Part shown: positions 19,616-29,305 of the stretch, in pieces | How the letters are laid out: each line of letters begins with the position of its first letter | Position numbering within the stretch: the stretch's first letter is position 1 | Assembly (NCBI GenBank): GCA_003427395.1 | Contig: BFEA01000405.1 | Location: 18,406-62,587, forward strand | Reading direction: 5' to 3' | DNA from: Chara braunii | Lineage: Eukaryota; Streptophyta; Charophyceae; Charales; Characeae | Length of the DNA stretch: 44,182 nt | The notes under the pieces: model-generated | What the model was told of the DNA's origin: nothing | Database searches by the model: none | The model's input: the letters and a program-made list of their open reading frames with translations, nothing else | Made by a program: the position numbers and the translations under genes

Positions 19616-20134
19616 TTGCCTGATTCCGCCAAGATAAAAGCTAGCTGCGTGATTCCCGTCCGCCAAAACTACCCCCGTCACGGCGCTGCTCCTCCCCCGC
19701 CTGTACCCAGCGCCAGATCCCGTCCGGGTGCAGCCGGTTCTTCCTGCCCTCTTCGTGTTGTCTTCTCCTCCACCCAGGTAAGCACTCCGACTCCTTTTTC
19801 CTATCACGTTCCTACCCCTTTCGTTTCATCTCCATTCCCCCTTCACCAACTCCAAGGGCCTCCCCTCTTCCACCTTCACGTACCTGGGCCGGATCCCAAC
19901 CAGGTTCGTGCACCTTTCTTTTTGTTGCCTTGCTCGGCTGCCTCGGCGCCCGACACTCTGCTCCCTCACTTCACTACCATGCTCCGCCAGGTAAGTACTG
20001 CACACTCTCCTTCCCTACCGCTCTTCTTCTTTCTAGTCCTTCTTCTTCCTTCGTTCACACTCTCCACCTCCATACTCCCTTCCTCCAATCCGCCATTGTC
20101 TGCCTTCTACCGGCCTCCCACTGCAGCGCTCTAG
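19616..20134 (+). CDS. Unrecognised proline-rich ORF with splice-like signals
   Basis: A 172-codon plus-strand frame, conserved at 33526-34044 with several substitutions and no frame break. The product is Pro/Ser-rich and has no domain I recognise. The DNA holds strong splice-donor-like sites: CAG|GTAAGC (GT at 19778) and CAG|GTAAGT (GT at 19991), the latter followed by a pyrimidine-rich stretch and acceptors TTTCTAG (20036) and CACTGCAG (20126). If real, the transcript would be spliced and the long ORF would not be translated as such. It is antisense to the LTR element. Most likely this is a transcribed leader or captured host 5' region rather than a gene; confidence that it encodes a protein is low. 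Confidence 0.2.
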   Translation: MPDSAKIKASCVIPVRQNYPRHGAAPPPPVPSARSRPGAAGSSCPLRVVFSSTQVSTPTPFSYHVPTPFVSSPFPLHQLQGPPLFHLHVPGPDPNQVRAPFFLLPCSAASAPDTLLPHFTTMLRQVSTAHSPSLPLFFFLVLLLPSFTLSTSILPSSNPPLSAFYRPPTAAL

Positions 20135-20230
20135 CAACTACCTGGCCGGGGGAAGAACGCACCAGCGGCAGCTCCCATACGCCGCAATAGGAACAGCAGC
20201 GTCGGGCTGCCCCCCCGCTTTATACTCGTC

Positions 20231-20287
20231 GGGGTCATGATAATCTTTTTTGTATCGTTCTAATTTTAACAGATGTCCCGAAGGACT
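20231..20287 (-). ncRNA. U6 snRNA-derived fragment (5' part), pseudogene
   Basis: On the minus strand from 20287 the sequence follows the plant-type U6 5' hairpin (CCTTCGGGACATC), then TTAAAATT-x-GAACGATAC and AGATTA-x-CATG-CCCC, about 57 nt, and then leaves U6. The 3' half, including the internal U2-pairing region and 3' stem-loop, is absent. No TATA or upstream element is seen at the usual distances, so it is a relic carried inside the LTR element. The copy at 34141-34197 is closer to the U6 consensus. Confidence 0.75.
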
Positions 20288-20456
20288 ACAGCACCCCAGT
20301 GGAACCCCGGCAGTTCGTGGTGTACCCACGAATCTAGGCTGAGGGCTTCACTGCAAGCCTCGGTACCGGCACCGGCCTTGCCACAGAAAAATAAAAAATA
20401 GGAAAAATAAAAAACGAAAACTTTCTAAGACCTTAGGGGTAAAAGAAAATAATACC

Positions 20457-20648
20457 CAAGAGCCTAGCTTAGTGGGTACACCCATGAACTGTTGAAATAC
20501 AGACCTGTGTTCGAATCCAAATGATGGAATTTGACGAGTAAAACCAACAACTAATGAATTGCTTGGGGACGGTCAGCTCAATGATAATATCTCAAGGCCG
20601 TCGCCCTTTCTTTAAAACAAAAAAAAAATAATGATAATAAAAAAAAGA
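20457..20648 (+). mobile_element. tRNA-derived SINE
   Basis: A box TAGCTTAGTGG at 20465-20475 and B box TGTTCGAATCC at 20508-20518 start 43 bp apart, the spacing found in tRNAs. They are followed by a tRNA-unrelated body (with GTCAGCTCAATG and GTCGCCCTTTC) and an A-rich tail from about 20611 to 20648 with TAATGATAATAA interruptions. SINEs of this build are transcribed by RNA polymerase III from the two boxes and moved by a partner LINE. The second copy lies at 34367-34558. Target-site duplications are not clear. Confidence 0.75.
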
Positions 20649-22246
20649 GAAAACCGGGTGGGGGAGGAGGACCGTTGGTACTTGGTCCTACCTCACGGGC
20701 CCGCCACCGGACTCCCCCACAGCAAAACCAAGGGGGATAGTCCCGTGGGACCCTCAACCCCTCAGCCTTCTTCACGCTGCTCTGCTCCTCCGCTTTGCTG
20801 CCCGCTGGCCTCAATCCCCATATCTCCGCTGTAACAGTCCGGCACCGTAACCTAGAGGGCTAAGCCCAAGCCTAGTACTGGCCAGCGTGATATTCCATAT
20901 GAACGGGTGCGGAGCACCCCCAGACCTCATTCCTGCCTCCCATTAAGCACGCTACTGCTAGGCTCCTACGCCGGCTTGCCCTCTTTGCGCCGTGGCCGCC
21001 CCGCACCCTACTTCGCACGTTAGACTATCAACGGTCACCTATCCCTACCACGGGCACCTCTTACTCCTAGTAGCCAGAGTCAGGCCGGCCAACTATGTCG
21101 GTTGCATAATCCAAAGTAAAAAAATCACACGCGCGCCTTAATCCCACGCGCCCACACCCGCTCCACACTAATCAAGCAACTTGCATATATAACCAAACAG
21201 ACCTAGGCGCGTCTCGCGCAATACACTTTAGACCTCTACTCGTACTTCCGGTCACTTGGAAAAACAAGGGCGGATACCCTTGTCAGGGTATTCGCGCCGA
21301 CACCTTACCGGACCATATTAAGCAACGTCCCCGCCGCTTCGCCAAATCGGAAAACTACGAATTCAACCCATAACCCCAAATGCTGACGAGAAAAGAACCA
21401 ATCCGATTTGCCGACAGACACAGGGTAGAGGCCTCTATCAAGCCATGCCTCCACAACTATATGCTGCCAGGTTTCTAACCCAGACCCTCATCGCTCAATC
21501 ATTAGGAGGCTGGCAGCATAAGTTCCAAAGACTTCCCCAATCATTCTCTCCCCCGGTCCTAGACAACCTTCGGCTTCTCGTTGGGTGTCCCTAGTCATGG
21601 CCAAAACTACGGACGCGGGCCCTAACCGAGACCTTTGAAGGCACTCTCGCCTTCCTTCTCAGAAAATCCCTCACAATCAAATACTCATGCGTATATATGT
21701 ATACTTAATATCCACTCAGCTCTTTCTGCAGTCTAGTACAGAAGGCTAGGTCTCCATCTTGGCCCACCGTAGCCTGGCTGATCGGACCAGGACTATGGCC
21801 CACCGCGTTGTTATTTTAGCGGTAGTACCCTCGTTGGTTACGCAACGATAGGTTTTCTCCTAATAATCATTCAATCAGGATTTTCCTGAACCCTCATCTT
21901 TCATTATCTCACGGAGTAATTTCCTTGGGGCGGGCAACTCCCCTTAAACTTTTACCCTGTGGTCCCGCAGCTAGGATGCGCCGGCTAGCAGCCATCCACC
22001 GGGGTTACGCCCTAGTGGCGCTAACCTTTCATCGTTAGCTTGGTCTTCCTTCAATGTGTCCCAGAACTAACACAAGTGGTTAGACGGAGCGTCGCAAAAC
22101 AAATCACGGGCCCACCGCGAGTTTACGTAGGGGCCTGAAGGTATTTACCAACCCTCCTACAAAAGCATGGCATCCTTCGCACAATCACAAACAAAATCAC
22201 CGCTAGGTCCACAAGGCCGTGACCCCTAACTTGATCAGAGTCAGCA

Positions 22247-22274
22247 GTCACCCATCCTGAGACATCTCTCGCCC
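22247..22274 (-). ncRNA. 5S rRNA-like internal fragment
   Basis: On the minus strand GGGCGAGAG is followed after exactly 7 nt by AGGATGGGTGAC. In 5S rRNA the same two blocks occur with the same 7-nt spacing and cover the C-box of the internal promoter. Similarity outside this 28-nt stretch is weak. The second copy (36156-36183) has one substitution. It may be a relic of a 5S-derived sequence or a coincidence. Confidence 0.4.
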
Positions 22275-23598
22275 TGCACTGATTGCGACTTTCCTAAGCA
22301 TTCGATGCAAATGTGGCCTTTTTCGTCAAACTTTATCACTCATCAGACAACTTACCATGCCGTAAATCAGTTCACCCACCCTAGAAGGTGAGTCTTCCAA
22401 CAATAAAGTCATCCCCTTTTCCGAAATCCAAGGGGGTCTCATCATAGAACAACACATCCCCTCCTCCAAAAATCCGAGAGGGTCTTATCATCACACACAA
22501 CATTACTGAGAAACCATCTGATGGGTCCTCGTCACAACTTAAACAATCAACAACCGGCATGGTGAAGCACCCGAGTCTCAAAGACTCATAAATCTTCTAC
22601 AAATCCTCACAACTTTTCACAGACGGACTGCACTTCCTCCCCTTATACTCCGCCCCATCAGCTGCCCGTAAGCAGATCGCACGAGTATATCAAGGAGTAG
22701 AAAGTTTAATATAACACACATCCATGAACATGAGATGCGCCAAAAGCATCTCGCATACAAAGCCATCACACATCAGGAGAAAGCCACACATGTGAGAGTG
22801 AGTGTGATCGTCACGTACAAAGGGTGGTCTCAAACCTCACTCGACACAGATATACACTCAGGGATGAGATGTCTCATCCTAAAATACACCGGATAATCTC
22901 GTCTCGGACTCCCACGAAACAACTCATACCACTCTGAATACAGTACATGGTTATTTGTACAAGAAATCCACAAAACAACTCAGCATACTACTGTTACTTA
23001 GTGTACACCCCCTATTTTACATGATCCTTGTCACAGTGGCCATCCTACGTTATAGCCCTCATCTGTACACTCAACAACATAGGTCTCTACCCGCTCAAGT
23101 AATGGTGAGGCCAACAGAAAACATCTATTCCTACTCAGGTGAACCAGTCTCTAATCGCTCATCTCTTCATGGTTTTGCCAGTATGGCTGAGCTATCTACA
23201 GCCTAAGTTACTTTACCGGACCATTATTGTGAAACCCCTCCCCGCATTTAACCTATACACATACACACATCAAAGTATATGTTCGTCCCGACTTACATAA
23301 TATGCAACTTGTCTTTACCAATTACTACGGGGTTAGGGTCACGCAACGGTTAGCCTGCTACTCCAATTTCGAGATCAATACATATACAATTAGATTTTAC
23401 CAACACGAATCCACGAATCCAGGGCAGTCGACTGGCAGAAATTTCGCAACCTCGGGCTTAGGGTGGATCCCCATGATATCCTACTATACTTTCTCTACTC
23501 TATCCTCTCTTTACTCCTTACGACTCCTAACCATTTCGCCTACCCACCTCGTACTCTTAGTCACCTGACTCCCTAAGTAATCACCTCATCCAGCACCA

Positions 23599-24705
23599 TC
23601 ATGCCCCTTTCTTCCTTGAGCCCCACTTATGGTTTCGCTGGCTCCCATCGCGACCCTCGGCGCCTTGCCTGTCATTCCCACGACCTCTATTGCCGCGTTC
23701 ACCATGTCCAGGGTCCGTATTGCCACGACCGTCATCCCTTTGGCCCGTATTGCTATGCCCGCCAACTCCACGACCCCTTCCGACTGCCTGTCTTTGGCCC
23801 CTCCCAACTGTCATACTGTCCGGCGAAACTTGCTGCATCGGTGGCCACAACGGTCCAACAGGTCGGATTTGGACTGGCGGGGACCCACGGGGCATCATGT
23901 TCACCCAAGGGCCCATATAATTACTTGGAGCCCAGGGTATATAAGGATTATGCGTCGGCCACAAGTTCATTCCGTTACACGGCACCCACTGTCCATGTAG
24001 TGTTGGCTCGATCAGAGAAGGGCCCCTTGGTCCTACCTCACCACCCCACTCTTGCGGGGTAACCGCTATTTGCTGCGAGCTCTGCCCTTTCCCGGTATCT
24101 TGACCGCCGTGAGTGAGGTTCCTTGCCTTCCACTGCGCCTTTGTAAACTTGAGAGGCTTGTGCTCCTCCTTTATATCATTCTCCCTCTTGCCATCGTCCC
24201 TCGCCTGAACACTGGCTCGCCTCTTCGGGGTTCCTACAGAGTGGGGTGACTTCTGGTCATCCTCCTCTGTCCCTTTTTCACCCTGGCCAGCCGGTTTACT
24301 TGGGGGATCTTCTGAAACCTTCCTCTTGCCTTTCCTGGCCTCTTCCAGCCATGCTAACCTCTCTTCCAATACCCCTACTTGTCTTTGTAGACCCCTTAAC
24401 TCTGCTTGCGATGTTGCGCCCGCAACTGGTTCCACAGAGCATTCCCCACGTTGACCTTCTATTTCACCTTCTGGGAATCTTAGCCTTAAGGAACTCTCCA
24501 ACTCATCCCACGCTTTCGCCTTCTGCTTGAGGGTATACACCTCCTCACTTAGTCTTTCACAGACGAACAAAGGGAACATGCACCACATCGCTTTCTTGTC
24601 CCACACCTTTATACGGCTAAAATCCTGAAAGTCACGCAGAAAGCTAGACAAGTTTCTTCCTTGGAACAGCAGGGCACGGAGATCTGGGGGCGTCTCTTCC
24701 GTCAT
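23599..24705 (-). CDS. gag-like protein of the large LTR element
   Basis: A 368-codon uninterrupted frame, the only long ORF of the unit. Residues about 10-75 resemble retrotransposon gag N-terminal regions (FQGRNLSSFLRDFQDF, then KKAMWCMFPLFV and a Trp-x-x-Leu near residue 65). Residues 100-125 (LRGLQRQVGVLEERLAWLEE) look like a coiled coil. A charged, disordered middle follows, then a Pro/Met/Trp-rich stretch, and the last 70 residues are rich in Gly, Arg and RG/RGR motifs. No CCHC zinc knuckle is present; the RG-rich tail may bind RNA instead. Gag proteins coat and package the element RNA. It starts about 1.2 kb from the primer-binding site. No protease, reverse transcriptase or integrase follows on this strand. 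I chose the ATG at 24705 as the longest frame. Confidence 0.65.
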   Translation of the reverse strand: MTEETPPDLRALLFQGRNLSSFLRDFQDFSRIKVWDKKAMWCMFPLFVCERLSEEVYTLKQKAKAWDELESSLRLRFPEGEIEGQRGECSVEPVAGATSQAELRGLQRQVGVLEERLAWLEEARKGKRKVSEDPPSKPAGQGEKGTEEDDQKSPHSVGTPKRRASVQARDDGKRENDIKEEHKPLKFTKAQWKARNLTHGGQDTGKGQSSQQIAVTPQEWGGEVGPRGPSLIEPTLHGQWVPCNGMNLWPTHNPYIPWAPSNYMGPWVNMMPRGSPPVQIRPVGPLWPPMQQVSPDSMTVGRGQRQAVGRGRGVGGHSNTGQRDDGRGNTDPGHGERGNRGRGNDRQGAEGRDGSQRNHKWGSRKKGA

Positions 24706-25940
24706 GATGTTGACAGTAGCCTGATACGCGAAGCAAGCAGCAAGTTATCAGGGAACGTCCTAAGCCGACCCAAGGCAAATAAAGGCAAGCGGCTAAACTT
24801 CAACTCTCCTTACCATATTTCATGTCCACATCGAGGAACCTTTAGTCCTTACAATACTACATATATGCACGGCTTCTCAAGGCTAATTGTAACCAAACAG
24901 TAATAGCTACTATGGCAATAGGTATGGAAACAATCATACCCAAGTCAAAAGGAGCGTACGTTTAGTACAACGGCGAGGCCCCTTCTATCGGTCTATTATT
25001 GCTCGGAGCTCATCCCGGTCTACATTTTCCTCATTTGGATCATGAGAAAAGGCGTATACATCAGCTATATTGGCCGTGTTCCATACATTAGGCTTACGGG
25101 GTCTGATATCCATAGATCAGTCCAATATACAACTCAAAGTAACATCCTCAAAACAAATGGTCTCAAGTCCTTAGCTCCCTAAGTGGGTGATCCAACGTAG
25201 GAAGGGGCTCAAAGCAATGGTCTACCATAAATAACATGATATACCCTCCACTATCACCCCATCTGTCTCTAGGAACAGTTACCTAACCTTAGCCCCATTC
25301 TAAAACAACCGTACCCCGACGCCATCATGACTAGTCAAACGACTTTTACGACCATAATAGGTCCCTCACANGGCCATACCCTGTGATAAACGTGCTTAGC
25401 CTCATTGCCGCTGCTTCACCTTTTCCTAACCGTACCGATCAGGTAAAGCATCGTCCGATCCCATATCAAAAATGGTAATGAAACTGCGTTTGTACATAGT
25501 CAGCACGCTTACCACTCTTCTGCCACTCATATTCCACCAAACACATCGTCTTGCTCAACCATCCTGTTATATGGGCAAAAAGAAGAAATAACAACACTCT
25601 ATCCGACAACCTGGCTAACAAAATACTTACCAGACTCTCTTACATAATCTCTGCATAGCCCAACCTTAGTTGACTATTATCTCTCCTCTCACTACTAGAC
25701 TCTAGGCTCACCTAGCTAGAGTTCGTCCCTCCTTAGCATCCTCATCGCACCACCTATCTAACCGATCCTTCCGCCAAGTCAAAGGTAGAAATTCAGAATC
25801 TTCATAAACCTCTACTTAAACAATCGAACAAACATCCCGCAACCTATCTCACAAAAATCCAAAAACTTCCCATATATGCCTGATTTTTTCTCCATCTACC
25901 CGAGTGTCGTTCCATCAGGGACAACGGTAGGCTTCCGTTA
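24706..25940. other. Leader of the large LTR element, no gene seen
   Basis: The 1.2 kb between gag and the primer-binding site holds no recognisable ORF or RNA. It is present only once, because the second unit is cut inside gag. Confidence 0.5.
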
Positions 25941-25958
25941 TCCCCGGCAATGGCGCCA
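25941..25958 (-). other. Primer-binding site, tRNA-Asp type
   Basis: TCCCCGGCAATGGCGCCA on the plus strand equals the 3' end of plant tRNA-Asp with one mismatch; the minus strand is therefore complementary to it, as in a minus-strand LTR element. It sits two bases (GG) from the LTR end at 25961. This fixes the element's orientation and its 5' LTR, and is a common site in plant Ty3/gypsy elements. Confidence 0.85.
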
Positions 25959-25960
25959 CC

Positions 25961-26965
25961 TGTCGAGCGCATCGGTCCGGCACCACTCAGAGGTAGCTCG
26001 GGACCCTCCCGACCTCGTCACGGAGGAGTCAAAGTACACATCCCGTTGTGGCACATACACGGAGTTTCCATAAGCCGCTCTGGCCGGGTGCGCCAGCCAT
26101 ACCTCTCGCGAGCCCCTACGATAGGACAGGGCCTAAGCAAGGCACGACTACCTTCACCTTACGGGAGATGTCACCTCCCTTCGGTGGGCGTATCCCCGCC
26201 GAGCTACCAGTCCACAATACGAAAGCTGATCAGCTGCAATCGCAGAGGTGGACCAGCCGAGGGCGTTTTTTGTTCGCTGTAGCATAAGGGATACCCGCGG
26301 TACTACGCCTCTATCGGACCCGCACGCGAACCAACATCTTGGGTGGCTGAGGTCCCAAGCGCGGCTCGTCGCCGGTCGACTAGGACGTATCCCACACGCC
26401 ACGTGCACACTACTGTAAGGTACATAAAAGTAAAGCACACACACACACGCACACGAGTATTAAACGACGCAAAGGACGTACAACGCGACACCCTCCTAGT
26501 TCCTTAGTATCCATCCCATAGCTTCCTGGTGCGGGAATCGGCTGAGCGTCGTGCGCGAGACTTAATATAAAGCCGCGCGGGTGTATGCCTTCTCGTATCG
26601 GCTAGCAATGCCAACGCACACAAGCAGTCGCGAAGATGACGTACTATGCTGTGCCCATAATCGAGCGGTCCCTCGTGGATCCAAGTACTGCTTATGACAT
26701 TCACGTGTCAGACTCGAAATATCTTGAAGGTTCCGCCTCTCACAACATTGCACGGCTGAAGGACTAGCCGTGCGGCCGCCGCGGCACGTCCGGCTTTCGG
26801 CCCGAGTGCCCTGGCGGTCAAGGCAAATAGGCTTTACCCGAGGGGGGTCCCCTTCAGCGCAGGGCCTAGGGCTTGGGATGTCCTGGACAAGGACCTTGAA
26901 TCTCGGCCCAGGACCAACGTCCGACTAACAATCTTCAAGAAGCACTTATATAAGTAATGGGGTCA
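25961..26965 (-). mobile_element. LTR shared by the two tandem units
   Basis: Matches 11771-12775 at an offset of 14190 bp with a few percent substitutions. It serves as the 5' LTR of the unit to its left (primer site at 25941-25958) and as the 3' LTR of the unit to its right. This LTR-interior-LTR-interior order is what unequal recombination between LTRs produces. The hairpin at 26750-26773 and the plus-strand tail frame at 26760-26957 are conserved. The right boundary carries the same uncertainty as in the left LTR. Confidence 0.6.
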
Positions 26966-27398
26966 TCCTTTCTCTACTAGCCCAACCCCTGATTAACTCC
27001 TTAGCACGCGGGCCCTTTTAGGCCACACAAGTACCCTACATAGGTACGCATACATACGTATATACACACATATATACTCATATGGGAATGAACGGGTGAC
27101 GATCACATCTCACAATCAAAGTGGGTCTCCTCATGCACATATATAGACCCGCAGGGCAGTCCAATCCAATAATCCAGGTCACAGAACATACCTGCAATCA
27201 CAGCCAATAGTCAAGAAGAAGTCCATACACTACACGGAGTCAACTCCAACCAATCTCCATGCTCATACCCTTCGCCTCATCCATGCAAGCCCCAACCTCC
27301 AGCCAACCAACCTTAAGTAAATACTCAGTACCTTTGTTAAATGGCCATTCAAGAAAAGTCCGGGTGAAACCTTAACAAAACAGAAAAGACCACCGGGG

Positions 27399-29305
27399 CT
27401 AAAGCCTCTTTAGGTTGAGTAAGGAGAGTGGGTTAAGGTTGAGTCATAAACCGACGAGTCGGCAACCGACATGTTATCTGTGATAACATTAGGTGATCCT
27501 TGTAGGATCACGTTGGACCTAGTCCAAGTCTTGAATCAATCGACCAAGGCGACCTGTAACACAAGACAAGTCAGTCTCAAGCTAAGTTTATACGTTCAGA
27601 GAGAGTAATCTCCATATCCTCACCTTACTGAAGTTATCATATCTAACTAAGTCTAAGTCTACCTCTAGATAGCACTCCGCAAAAGGTGGATGTCGTCATA
27701 ACCTCCCCTACATAGGTCGCCACCTGTCCAAATATATTCTAACTCCTCTAAATTAGGAAAATTTCGGCAGCGCTTCCCGTAGAAAAAGTGATATCGCAGA
27801 AAATATACTAGTCCAAAAGTCCGATTTTTGGCTTCCAGAAGGCCAAAATTTATCTAACTCCCTGACCTAGCAAAAATTTGGGTAGCACTCCCTTCAGGGA
27901 GGAAGGCTTTCCATATTCATACTAAGTCACAATTGAACTTAAACATAAAGTACAAGTTCTGTCAAATAGAATCTCAACCAACTCCTTAGATTTGTTGAAA
28001 TTTCGGCAGCGCTTCCCGTAGAGAAAGTGCTAGTCCAAGATATATACAACGCTATGTTTGGAATCTAAAAGTGACTTTGATTCTTCAGGGCCCAATTTTG
28101 GCTAACTCCCTTACTTAGTAAAATTTTGGGCAGCACCTCCTTTAGAAAAGGAGGTTCCCTAGATTCTTACTAGGTCAAAAAGTCATCAAGGCCGGATCCT
28201 GAAAGAGTCAAAGTTTTGACTAACTCCTTGATTTTGTAGAAATTTCAGCAGCACGTCCCGTAGAGAAAGTGGCTTACCAAGATTTATACAAGACCAAGTA
28301 CAAATCAAAAGATCCCAAACAATGCAGAAATTTATCTAACTAAGAAAAACAAGCCCAAAAAATGCAGGAATTGACTCTAACTCCTATAGCTCTAGCACTT
28401 GGCGAGCAACTACAACAACTACCTATCAAATTCAAACTCGGACTAAGAAAAGGCATCACTCAGTCACATGCAGGCCAAACCACAGACATGCACTCTCTCA
28501 CCATCCCCAAGTTACCTTTAGCAACCAATAGTTCGTAGTCTTTCAATGATTTATCCCTTATACCCAGCTGACATAGGGCATAAGGCTAAATCACCCAAAC
28601 TTATGGAACATGTGTAGCCCAGCCAAGAAGTATACATAAACACAGGGCACAACAACTTTTCTCTTCTTTGGACATATGACTAGGCCATCCTAGTCGCCCT
28701 GAACTGTTTAAGTATCCAAGGTTTATATAATTGTCTGTACTTAGTCTTTTGAGGTAGCATATAGCTGAGTCGATCATCTTCATCTCAAGACTCAGCCCAC
28801 CCCTTCGTACCACAAGTTTATTCTTAGTTAAGTACTCTCTTCAGTTGGTGATAAGCTATAGTCAGGCCACCCAAACTTATGGAACCCTGCCTGACTAGCA
28901 TATTCATAGATAGTATAATAGTAAAGTATATCAAAGTTATAGCCTTCCGGTTCTAGCATGTGCGAGGCGTTGGACCAAGACCACCCAAACTTATGGAACA
29001 TGTCTTGGTCCTCAGCCTGGTTTATTTCTCTCAGACCAAAGCAGGAAGAGGTAGAGCCACCCAAACTTATGAGACATGCTCACCTCCTCGTTCACAAACC
29101 AAAGAAACTGTCAAAAACCCCAAATAAACAAGGTCGCCAGACTACCCAAACTTATGGATTTGACTGGCTCCTGAAAAAGCAATCACGTTCAGCCCTCATA
29201 ACTCAGAGCAACCAGACCACCCAAACTTATGGGACATGTCTGGTCCCCAAGCAATACAAAGTAAACATAGCACTGGGGCTTCCCAAACTTATGGAACTGG
29301 CCCAG
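27399..29305. repeat. Second copy of the structured arrays
   Basis: Contains the tight-hairpin run (27399-27527), the 120-bp array (27739-28280) and the seven-hairpin array (28584-29305). I see no base difference from 13209-15115. Confidence 0.85.

Larger units (their letters stand above)
11771..23980 (-). repeat. Large duplicated segment, copy A
   Basis: Matches 25961-37885 in the same orientation. The offset is 14190 bp up to the gap, 13948 after it, then 13910 and 13909 after small indels (a 38-bp difference near 19165). With 23980-25960 it forms one 14.19-kb unit of LTR, non-coding interior, gag and leader. Confidence 0.95.

Noticed and set aside
22955-23568. Two plus-strand ORFs (83 and 88 codons) identical in both large copies
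   Set aside because: Conservation follows from the identical block of the duplication, not from coding constraint; the translations have no recognisable features.
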